Source: an uncultured Peptococcaceae bacterium (GTDB taxonomy: Bacteria > Bacillota > Desulfotomaculia > Desulfotomaculales > Desulfocucumaceae). Taken from it: DNA of 13,499 bases. Positions 6,571 through 13,423 of the stretch are shown here, one piece after another; the stretch's first letter is position 1, and each line of letters begins with the position of its first letter. The stretch covers positions 1 to 13,499 of the forward strand of contig CATZDY010000069.1 of NCBI GenBank assembly GCA_958417755.1. Reading direction: 5' to 3'. The notes below the pieces were generated by a model, which worked only from the letters and a program-made list of their open reading frames with translations, did not search any database and was not told where the DNA came from. A program made the position numbers and the translations under genes.

Positions 6571-8238
6571 ATGTACGATAAAAAAGAACTTTCGATACTA
6601 GAAGAAAAAAAGAAGCAGTGGGAAAATAAATTAGAAGCCCAAAGGCAGAAGAGGCCAGAACGCCTGCCTGCTTTTGACTTGGATTCAGGCATTGATCTTG
6701 CAACAGTATATACGCCTCTTGATGCGGACATTGATTATTTGGAAGATTTAAATTGGCCTGGAAACTATCCCTATACAAGGGGTGTGCAGCCCAATATGTA
6801 TCGGGGACGTTTATGGACAATGCGTCAGTATGCAGGATTTGGGTCAGCGGAAGAAACCAATCAGCGGTTTCAATATCTCTTAACCCAGGGCCAAACAGGA
6901 TTAAGTGTAGCCTTTGATTTACCCACCCAAATTGGTTATGATTCGGATCATCCTTTGGCTCGGGGAGAGGTAGGCAAAGTGGGGGTGGTGATTGATTCAT
7001 TACAAGATATGGAGACCCTTTTTGCTGGCATTCCTTTGGATCAAGTCAGCACTTCCATGACCATCAATGCCCCTGCCATGGTGTTATTGGCCATGTATAT
7101 TGTGGTAGCGGAAAAACAAGGGATAGTACCGGAAAAACTAAAGGGCACCATTCAAAATGATATTATTAAAGAATATATTGCCAGAGGGACCTATATTTAT
7201 CCCCCCCTGGAATCCATGCGTTTGATTACAGATATTTTTGCCTATTGCGCCCAAAAAATTCCCAACTGGAACACCATTAGCATTAGTGGGTATCATATCA
7301 GGGAAGCTGGTTCCACTGCAGTACAGGAAGTGGCTTTTACCCTGGCGGATGGCCTTGCTTATGTACAGGCAGCCATAGATGCAGGGTTAGATGTAGATGA
7401 CTTTGCGCCGAGATTGTCCTTCTTTTTTAATGCTCATTTGAATTTTTTTGAGGAAATCGCTAAGTTTCGAGCAGCCAGAAGGTTATGGGCTCGAATGATG
7501 AAAGAACGTTTTGGAGCCCAAAATCCTCGTTCTATGATGATGCGTTTTCATACCCAAACAGCAGGATGTACCCTTACGGCCCAACAACCGGATGTAAATA
7601 TTATGCGAGTAGCTTATCAGGCTTTAAGTGCAGTGTTAGGGGGCACACAATCATTACATACCAATTCCAGGGATGAAGCCTTGGCATTGCCCAGTGAAGA
7701 TTCAGTGCTCATTGCTCTTCGTACCCAACAGGTCATTGGGTATGAAATTAGTGTGACAGATACTGTGGATCCCTTGGGTGGATCCTATTTCATCGAAAAA
7801 TTAACAGCCGAAATTGAAACCAGGGCTAAGGATTATATTGCAAAAATCGATGAAATGGGAGGAGCCCCCCATGCCATTGAATATATGCAACGGGAAATTC
7901 ATAAAAGTGCTTATCAATATCAAAAGGACATTGAAAATAAATATAAAACTGTAATTGGGGTAAACAAATTTGTGATGCAAGAAACAAGGTCTCAAGAGTT
8001 GTTAAAAGTGGACCCTTCGGTGGGAGAAAAACAAATAGCCAAGCTCAATGTTTTAAAAGCAGAACGGGAGAACCAAAGGGTAGAAAAGACCTTGGCAGAA
8101 CTACAAAAGGCAGCAAAAACAAAGGACAATCTGATGCCTTATGTGATTGAAGCGGTAAAATCTTACGCTACATTGGGAGAAATTTGCGGCGTGTTGCGGG
8201 AAGAATTCGGTGAATATAAACAACAAATTGTGTTTTAA
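6571..8238 (+). CDS. mcmA1: Methylmalonyl-CoA mutase, large (catalytic) subunit
   Basis: This B12-dependent enzyme interconverts succinyl-CoA and (R)-methylmalonyl-CoA by a radical mechanism. The 555-residue protein is a catalytic TIM-barrel without the cobalamin domain, which is the separate next gene. Specificity residues fit methylmalonyl-CoA rather than isobutyryl-CoA mutase: Tyr77 in PNMYRGR, and Arg205 in IARGTYIYPP at the position where isobutyryl-CoA mutase carries Gln. His242 (SGYHIREAG) matches the catalytic histidine. I prefer ATG 6571, which has AAAGGAAG close upstream and gives the usual length. ATG 6490 is in frame and would add 27 residues, but it has no ribosome binding site and a poorly family-like leader. 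The 82-nt gap after sucD holds no B12 riboswitch. Confidence 0.95.
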   Translation: MYDKKELSILEEKKKQWENKLEAQRQKRPERLPAFDLDSGIDLATVYTPLDADIDYLEDLNWPGNYPYTRGVQPNMYRGRLWTMRQYAGFGSAEETNQRFQYLLTQGQTGLSVAFDLPTQIGYDSDHPLARGEVGKVGVVIDSLQDMETLFAGIPLDQVSTSMTINAPAMVLLAMYIVVAEKQGIVPEKLKGTIQNDIIKEYIARGTYIYPPLESMRLITDIFAYCAQKIPNWNTISISGYHIREAGSTAVQEVAFTLADGLAYVQAAIDAGLDVDDFAPRLSFFFNAHLNFFEEIAKFRAARRLWARMMKERFGAQNPRSMMMRFHTQTAGCTLTAQQPDVNIMRVAYQALSAVLGGTQSLHTNSRDEALALPSEDSVLIALRTQQVIGYEISVTDTVDPLGGSYFIEKLTAEIETRAKDYIAKIDEMGGAPHAIEYMQREIHKSAYQYQKDIENKYKTVIGVNKFVMQETRSQELLKVDPSVGEKQIAKLNVLKAERENQRVEKTLAELQKAAKTKDNLMPYVIEAVKSYATLGEICGVLREEFGEYKQQIVF

Positions 8239-8252
8239 AGGAGGGGAAAGTT

Positions 8253-8654
8253 ATGGGCAACAGGGCGATCCGGGTTTTGGTCGCAAAACCTGGTTTAGAC
8301 GGACATGACCGCGGTGCTAAAGTCATTGCCCAAGCATTACGGGATGCGGGCATGGAAGTGATTTATACTGGTTTACGGCAAACACCAGAACAAATTGTCA
8401 AAGCAGCTTTACAAGAGGATGTCCAAGTGGTGGCTTTGAGCAGTCTTTCCGGCGCACATGCTTACCTTTTTCCTCCTGTGGTGGATGGATTGAAGAAACA
8501 AGATGCAGATGATATCATGGTGCTGGGGGGAGGCGTGATTCCAGAAGATGAAGTAAAGGAATTAAAAAAGGCTGGGATAAAAGAAATTTTTGGTCCAGGA
8601 ACCTCTACCCAACAGGTGATTGATTATATCAAAGAAAACATTGTCCAAGATTAG
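8253..8654 (+). CDS. mcmA2: Methylmalonyl-CoA mutase, small cobalamin-binding subunit
   Basis: A stand-alone B12-binding domain of 133 residues that completes the mutase encoded 14 bp upstream. The base-off/His-on motif is visible as LDGHDRG (residues 15-21), with His18 as the predicted lower axial cobalt ligand. It is followed by the downstream SSLSGAH and GGGVIPEDE elements that hold the nucleotide tail. Length is normal for split (archaeal-type) mutases; in many bacteria this domain is fused to the catalytic chain. ATG 8253 has a very strong AAAGGAGGGG (8237-8246) overlapping the end of the large-subunit gene, which should favour balanced synthesis of the two chains. Confidence 0.95.
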   Translation: MGNRAIRVLVAKPGLDGHDRGAKVIAQALRDAGMEVIYTGLRQTPEQIVKAALQEDVQVVALSSLSGAHAYLFPPVVDGLKKQDADDIMVLGGGVIPEDEVKELKKAGIKEIFGPGTSTQQVIDYIKENIVQD

Positions 8655-8719
8655 GGATTGTAGTAAAATTAAAGAATCAGCTTTTTAGCCTAAAACCATA
8701 TGATAAGAAGGTGTGCTTG

Positions 8720-9127
8720 ATGATTAAAAATATAGATCATATTGGGATTGCTGTGAAGGACTTAAAAGCTGCCATGCTTTTTTATGAAACTATCTTGGGA
8801 TTAAAAGTGACTGGTATTGAAGAAGTGGTAGATCAAAAGGTAAAAGTAGCTTTTATTCCTACAGGAGATAGTGAATTGGAATTGCTAGAATCCACCAGTC
8901 CTGATGGCACAATTGCCAAGTTTATTGCTAAAAATGGAGAAGGAATTCAACATATTGCCTTACGGGTAGAAAATCTAGAAAAAACCTTGAGCGCATTAAA
9001 AGAGCAAGGAATAAGGCTGATTGATGAAAACCCCCGTCTTGGCGCTGGTGGGACCAAAATAGCCTTTTTACATCCTAAATCAACTTTTGGTACCTTGATA
9101 GAGCTTTGTGAGAGAGATAGTCAATAA
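8720..9127 (+). CDS. mce: Methylmalonyl-CoA epimerase
   Basis: The epimerase interconverts (R)- and (S)-methylmalonyl-CoA, linking the mutase to the carboxyltransferase. The 135-residue protein is a vicinal oxygen chelate (glyoxalase-like) fold of two beta-alpha-beta-beta-beta halves. Predicted metal ligands are His7 (NIDHIGIAV), an acidic residue in SELELLE near residue 55, His78 (IQHIALRV) and Glu128 (TLIELCE). ATG 8720 sits 6 nt after AAGGTG; GTG 8711 and TTG 8717 are in-frame alternatives that would add one to three residues. It lies 65 bp after the cobalamin subunit gene. VOC proteins are diverse, but the ligand pattern together with context makes this assignment firm. Confidence 0.95.
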   Translation: MIKNIDHIGIAVKDLKAAMLFYETILGLKVTGIEEVVDQKVKVAFIPTGDSELELLESTSPDGTIAKFIAKNGEGIQHIALRVENLEKTLSALKEQGIRLIDENPRLGAGGTKIAFLHPKSTFGTLIELCERDSQ

Positions 9128-9143
9128 GGACCCCATCGGGTGT

Positions 9144-9171
9144 CAGTGATATTATATTAAGTAATATCCTG
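9144..9171 (+). promoter_or_regulatory. Hairpin in the mce-mmdA gap
   Basis: GATATTA (9148-9154) and TAATATC (9162-9168) form a perfect 7-bp stem with a 7-nt loop. CAG/CTG extends it by 3 bp past a single bulged T at 9147. No T-tract follows, so it is not a standard terminator. It could be an RNA-processing or stability element in the 96-nt gap before mmdA, but AT-rich stems of this size can occur by chance. Confidence 0.35.
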
Positions 9172-9223
9172 TAAAACTTGATAGCATAATAAATCTAGCA
9201 TAAAAGAAGAGGGGGAAATTGTT

Positions 9224-10759
9224 TTGTCAATGCAGGAAAAATTAGAGCAATTAAAAACATGTAGAAGTACCATTCATGCTGGCGGTGGTACCAAAAGAGT
9301 GGAGAAGCAACACAATGCGGGAAAAAGTACAGCTAGGGAACGGATTGATATGTTGTTTGATCCAGGTACTTTTGTAGAAATCAATGTTTTTGCTGGGGAA
9401 GAAAATATTCATGATTTAAAAAACCCTGGAGAAGGGGTTGTCACTGGTTATGGTAAAATTGACGGTCGTAAAGTATTTGTTTATTCCCAGGATTTTACTG
9501 TGTCAGGTGGTTCCTTAGGTCAGATACATGCCAGAAAAATATGCTATATTTTGGATCAAGCCACCAAAACAGGATGCCCTGTTATTGGTTTAAATGATTC
9601 TGGGGGAGCCAGAATTCAAGAAGGAGTTGCTGCGTTAAATGGCTTTGGAGAAATATTCTTTCGCAATACCAAAGCTTCAGGGGTGATTCCCCAAATTTCT
9701 GTTATGATGGGTCCTTGTGCAGGGGGGGCTGTGTATTCCCCAGCATTGACTGATTTTATTTTTATGGTGAAAAATATAGGGCAAATGTTTATTACTGGTC
9801 CCCAAGTCATTCAAGCAGTGACAGGGGAAGAAGTAAATATGGAAACCCTGGGTGGGGCCATGACCCATAACCAAACCAGTGGAGTGGCGCATTTTGCAGC
9901 AGACAATGAAGAGCATTGCATGAATATGATCAAAGAATTATTGAGTTATTTGCCCTCCAATCATTTGGAACTTCCTCCTGCTTATGCCCCAGTTTTACCT
10001 GAAGGGGATCCAGATGATATCTTCAAGGTGATTCCGGAAGCTTCGAATTTGTCCTATGATGTACGCAAAGTAATCCGCTACATTGTGGATGGTAACAGCT
10101 TTATGGAGATACAACCTTATTATGCCCGCAATGCTGTGGTGGGTTTATCAAGAATCAATGGAAAAACCTTAGGCATTATTGCCAATCAGCCGGACTTTTT
10201 GGCTGGTTGTTTGGATATCAATGCCTCGGATAAAATCAGCCGTTTCGTAAGATTTTGCGATTGCTTCAATATTCCTATGCTCACTTTGATGGATGTACCG
10301 GGATTTTTGCCAGGAACAGCCCAAGAATATGGTGGCATCATTCGTCATGGTGCAAAGATACTGTATGCTTATTCCGAAGCCACTGTTCCCAAAATTACGA
10401 TTATTTTGCGCAAAGCCTACGGAGGTGCCTATTTAGCAATGTGCAGCAGTAGCCTTGGGGCAGATATGGTATATGCTTGGCCCACTGCTGAAATTGCGGT
10501 GATGGGGCCAGATGGTGCGGTGAATATTATTCATCGGAAAGAAATTGAGAATGCGGAAAATCAAATGGAAATGAGAGCAAAACTTACAGATGAGTATTGT
10601 GAGAAATTTGCCAATCCGTATGTTGCTTCTGCCAGAGGGTATGTCAATGATGTGATTGATCCCCGGGATTCAAGAAAGAAAGTCATTGAAGCCTTGGATA
10701 TGTATGCAACAAAACGCATGGAGAAAGTAGAGAAAAAGCATGGTAATATCCCCTTATAA
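9224..10759 (+). CDS. mmdA: Methylmalonyl-CoA carboxyltransferase/decarboxylase alpha subunit (transcarboxylase 12S type)
   Basis: This subunit moves a carboxyl group between methylmalonyl-CoA and a biotin carrier, leaving propionyl-CoA. The 511-residue protein has two crotonase-like carboxyltransferase halves. The N-terminal half has SGGARIQEG (126-134) and GPCAGGAVYSPA (163-174). The C-terminal half has NQPDFLAG, DVPGFLPGTAQEYGGIIRHG and RKAYGGAYLAM. TTG 9224 is chosen because GAGGGGG (9209-9215) lies 8 nt upstream; ATG 9230 is an in-frame alternative. The same family includes propionyl-CoA carboxylase beta and the sodium-pumping decarboxylase subunit. With a 5S-like partner in the same operon and no membrane beta subunit visible, transcarboxylase is the better reading. 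The gene is flanked by hairpins. Confidence 0.92.
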   Translation: MSMQEKLEQLKTCRSTIHAGGGTKRVEKQHNAGKSTARERIDMLFDPGTFVEINVFAGEENIHDLKNPGEGVVTGYGKIDGRKVFVYSQDFTVSGGSLGQIHARKICYILDQATKTGCPVIGLNDSGGARIQEGVAALNGFGEIFFRNTKASGVIPQISVMMGPCAGGAVYSPALTDFIFMVKNIGQMFITGPQVIQAVTGEEVNMETLGGAMTHNQTSGVAHFAADNEEHCMNMIKELLSYLPSNHLELPPAYAPVLPEGDPDDIFKVIPEASNLSYDVRKVIRYIVDGNSFMEIQPYYARNAVVGLSRINGKTLGIIANQPDFLAGCLDINASDKISRFVRFCDCFNIPMLTLMDVPGFLPGTAQEYGGIIRHGAKILYAYSEATVPKITIILRKAYGGAYLAMCSSSLGADMVYAWPTAEIAVMGPDGAVNIIHRKEIENAENQMEMRAKLTDEYCEKFANPYVASARGYVNDVIDPRDSRKKVIEALDMYATKRMEKVEKKHGNIPL

Positions 10760-10773
10760 GGGATATTACTTTT
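10743..10773 (+). terminator. Hairpin overlapping the mmdA stop codon, possible weak terminator or attenuator
   Basis: GTAATATCCC (10743-10752) pairs perfectly with GGGATATTAC (10760-10769) around a 7-nt loop that contains the mmdA stop codon. Only TTTT (10770-10773) follows before CC, so termination would be partial at best. It may lower transcription or protect the 3' end of an upstream transcript, reducing mdh and the last gene relative to the rest. The stem is clear; its function is inferred. Confidence 0.45.
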
Positions 10774-10818
10774 CCATAAGGCAAGGGTTTTTATTTTATC
10801 TAGTAGGGGGCTTAGCTT

Positions 10819-11751
10819 GTGAAACGCAAAAAAATAACCATTATAGGAGCTGGCAATGTGGGGGCCACTTGTGCCCATTGGGCTGCCAGTAAGGAATTGG
10901 GCGATATTGTTCTGATTGATATCATGGAAGGTATTCCCCAGGGCAAAGCTTTGGATTTAATGGAAGCAGCGCCAGTGGAAGGATATGATTGTTATATTTT
11001 AGGAACCAATCAATATGAAGAAACAGCAAATTCAGATTTGGTGATTATTACAGCTGGCATTGCCCGTAAACCAGGCATGAGCCGGGATGATTTATTGACT
11101 ACCAATGCCAAAATTGTGGCAGAATGCGCCAAACAGGCGGCTAAATATTCTCCAGAAGCCATTTTACTGGTGGTAACCAATCCTTTGGATATCATGGCTT
11201 ATGTGGCCATGAAGGCCAGTGGATTTGCACCCCATAAGGTTTTGGGAATGGCTGGTGTATTAGATTCTGCCAGATTCCGTACATTTATTGCTTTGGAATT
11301 GGGCATTTCCTTTGAGGATGTCAGTGCCTTTGTGATGGGCGGACATGGAGACGATATGGTTCCCTTGGTCCGATATAGTTATGCTGGGGGAATCCCCATT
11401 GAAACATTGCTGCCAAAGGAAAAAATAGATGCCATTGTGGAAAGAACCCGTAAGGGAGGGGCTGAAATTGTAAACTATCTGAAAAGCGGTAGTGCTTTTT
11501 ATGCCCCAGGTGCTTCTACGATCCAAATGGCAGAAGCAATTTTGAAAGACAAAAAGAGAATATTACCAGTGGCTGCCTGTTTACAAGGAGAATATGGTGA
11601 AAGCGATATGTATTTTGGTGTGCCTGCCATCATTGGAGGCAATGGAGTAGAAAAAGTCATTGAAATAGAATTGACAAAGGAAGAAAAGGACTTGGTTGGA
11701 AAGTCCGTGGATTCTGTACGTAAATTAATGCAAGTGGTAGCTGATATATAG
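10819..11751 (+). CDS. mdh: NAD-dependent malate dehydrogenase (LDH-like type)
   Basis: MDH interconverts malate and oxaloacetate with NAD(H), feeding the oxaloacetate used in transcarboxylation. The 310-residue protein opens with the Rossmann motif IIGAGNVGA, and an aspartate at the end of the second strand (VLIDI) indicates NAD preference. Malate specificity is shown by Arg83 and Arg89 in IARKPGMSRDD, where lactate dehydrogenases carry Gln at the first position. The catalytic pair is Asp149 (GVLDSARFR) and His176 (MGGHGDD), with substrate-binding Arg152. GTG 10819 follows TAGGGGG (10804-10810) at good spacing. It belongs to the LDH-like MDH group common in Gram-positives. It sits between the two carboxyltransferase genes. 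Confidence 0.95.
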   Translation: MKRKKITIIGAGNVGATCAHWAASKELGDIVLIDIMEGIPQGKALDLMEAAPVEGYDCYILGTNQYEETANSDLVIITAGIARKPGMSRDDLLTTNAKIVAECAKQAAKYSPEAILLVVTNPLDIMAYVAMKASGFAPHKVLGMAGVLDSARFRTFIALELGISFEDVSAFVMGGHGDDMVPLVRYSYAGGIPIETLLPKEKIDAIVERTRKGGAEIVNYLKSGSAFYAPGASTIQMAEAILKDKKRILPVAACLQGEYGESDMYFGVPAIIGGNGVEKVIEIELTKEEKDLVGKSVDSVRKLMQVVADI

Positions 11752-11796
11752 CAATATAAAGATGAGAGATTGAGAGTATAGGAGATATCAATATAG

Positions 11797-13167
11797 ATGG
11801 ACATTCAAAAAAATAAATCTCAAAATAAGAAAATAGGGATTACAGATACAACCATGCGGGATAGTCACCAGTCCTTGTTGGCCACAAGAATGCGAATTGA
11901 GCATTTACTGCCAATTGCCGAAAAAATCGATGAAATTGGCTATCATTCTGTGGAAATGTGGGGCGGAGCTACCTTTGATACATGTATGAGGTTTTTGGAT
12001 GAGGACCCCTGGGATAGACTAAAACTTTTACGCCGTTGCCTTAAAAAATCCAAGACTCAGATGCTTTTGCGGGGGCAAAACATTGTGGGCTATAAACATT
12101 ATGCAGATGATGTTTTGGATGAATTTATTAAAAAAGCTGTTTATCATGGAATGGATATTTTTAGAATATTTGATGCCTTAAATGATGTCAGGAATATGGA
12201 ACAAGCCATTGTTGCCACCAAACGGGAAGGTGGACATGTGCAAGCAACAGTGGTTTATACCATTAGCCCTGTGCACGATAATGATTTTTATATTCAAATG
12301 GCCAAGGAATTGGTCCAATTGGGTGCTGATTCTTTATGTATCAAAGATATGGCTGGCATCTTGGCTCCTTATCCTGCTTATGAGATTATCAAGAGTCTGA
12401 AAGAAAAGATTGATATTCCCGTGCAATTGCACAGCCATTACACCAGTGGTATGGCGGCCATGACTTACTTAAAGGCAGTGGAAGCTGGGGTGGATGCCAT
12501 TGACTGTGCCATTTCTACCATGGCCTTGCAATCTTCGCAACCAGCAGTGGAAACCATGGTGGCGGTTTTGCAAGATACGCCTTATGATACAGGATTGGAT
12601 TTGCCCCTTCTATCCGATATTGCCCAATATTTTAAAACCATTAGGCAGGAATATACAATATTTGATAATTGTTCTTCTGGGGTTGATGTGAATGTATTAC
12701 AGTATCAAGTACCAGGAGGTATGATTTCTAACTTTGTAAATCAATTAAAAGAACAACAGGCTTTAGAAAAATTGCCAGAGGTTTTGGCTGAAGTGCCCCG
12801 GGTGAGGGAAGACTTTGGCTTCCCCCCTTTGGTAACACCTTCTAGCCAAATCATAGGTACCCAAGCTGCTATTAACGTACTGTTAGGGGAGCGTTATAAA
12901 ATCAGTACAGATGAAGTGAAAAATTATATGCGTGGCTATTACGGTAGGCCGCCAGCTCCCATCAATGAAGAGGCCCGCAAGAAAATCATTGGGCATGAAA
13001 CGCCCATAACCGTACGGCCAGCGGATTTACTCCAACCAGAATTGCCTGCTGCAAGGGCAGCGGCTAAACCTTATATGGAAAAAGAAGAAGATGTTTTAAC
13101 CATGGCATTGTTCCCTCAAATTGCCCCGGATTTTCTGAAAAACCGCAAAAAGAAACAGTCCATATAA
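11797..13167 (+). CDS. Oxaloacetate/pyruvate carboxyltransferase subunit (transcarboxylase 5S / pyruvate carboxylase B type)
   Basis: The 456-residue protein exchanges a carboxyl group between oxaloacetate/pyruvate and carboxybiotin. Its TIM-barrel carries the DTTMRDSHQS signature (17-26), with metal ligand Asp17 or Asp22, a lysine expected to be carbamylated at Lys183 (CIKDMAG), and metal-binding His212/His214 (LHSHYTSG). A C-terminal conserved-carboxylase region follows (GGMISNF, RVREDFGFPPLVTPSSQIIGTQA). The chain ends without a biotinyl domain; there is no AMKM-type motif. It therefore needs a separate carrier, as in transcarboxylase 5S. Oxaloacetate decarboxylase alpha and PycB share this fold, but MmdA in the same operon favours transcarboxylation. 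ATG 11797 directly follows an in-frame TAG, and its GGAG is rather far away (12 nt). It is the last gene before the terminator. Confidence 0.9.
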   Translation: MDIQKNKSQNKKIGITDTTMRDSHQSLLATRMRIEHLLPIAEKIDEIGYHSVEMWGGATFDTCMRFLDEDPWDRLKLLRRCLKKSKTQMLLRGQNIVGYKHYADDVLDEFIKKAVYHGMDIFRIFDALNDVRNMEQAIVATKREGGHVQATVVYTISPVHDNDFYIQMAKELVQLGADSLCIKDMAGILAPYPAYEIIKSLKEKIDIPVQLHSHYTSGMAAMTYLKAVEAGVDAIDCAISTMALQSSQPAVETMVAVLQDTPYDTGLDLPLLSDIAQYFKTIRQEYTIFDNCSSGVDVNVLQYQVPGGMISNFVNQLKEQQALEKLPEVLAEVPRVREDFGFPPLVTPSSQIIGTQAAINVLLGERYKISTDEVKNYMRGYYGRPPAPINEEARKKIIGHETPITVRPADLLQPELPAARAAAKPYMEKEEDVLTMALFPQIAPDFLKNRKKKQSI

Positions 13168-13169
13168 AG

Positions 13170-13198
13170 AAAAAGGAGGGGGCTACCCCTCCTTTTTT
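13170..13198 (+). terminator. Strong intrinsic terminator ending the operon
   Basis: GGAGGGG (13175-13181) pairs with CCCCTCC (13186-13192) across a 4-nt loop, followed by six Ts (13193-13198). An A-run precedes the stem and can extend the pairing with the T-run. It lies 3 bp after the stop codon of the 5S-like gene. The A- and T-flanks also make termination from the other strand possible. Confidence 0.93.
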
Positions 13199-13423
13199 AA
13201 CTGAACTGCTTTGTCAGCATAAAACTTTGCTTTGTTTGCCAGAGATGCTTTTAAGTTTTGTATGTACAAAGGTAAAAATCCTTTGGGAGATAATATAATC
13301 CCTTTAGCCATATAATTGGCCTATTGGGGGAAAATATAATGCATTTTTGTTTGCAATCACCTACAATAAAATAAACCAAAGAGTTCACATTGAGTTTGTA
13401 GCCAGAGAGGTGTTAAAATAAGT
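13199..13423. other. AT-rich intergenic region after the operon
   Basis: No convincing gene is visible in these ~225 bp. Three TATAAT hexamers occur on the plus strand at 13294, 13311 and 13335, one of them in the loop of a short GCCA/TGGC inverted repeat (13307-13320), but none has a good -35 at normal spacing. AAAGG/CCTTT and GGGA/TCCC short inverted repeats lie around 13268-13303. The region probably contains the promoter of the next gene. Confidence 0.5.

Noticed and set aside
9178..9206. Promoter-like TTGATA-N17-TAAAAG just before mmdA, resembling the operon promoter
   Set aside because: Spacing is good, but transcription would start near 9213, inside the mmdA Shine-Dalgarno, leaving it unusable. 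The -10 match is also weak.
2836..13241. Shared 12-mer CTTTGTTTGCCA at 2836-2847 and 13230-13241, on both sides of the operon
   Set aside because: A few 12-base matches are expected by chance in an AT-rich window of this size, and the flanks do not align. It is not evidence for attachment sites or a mobile element.
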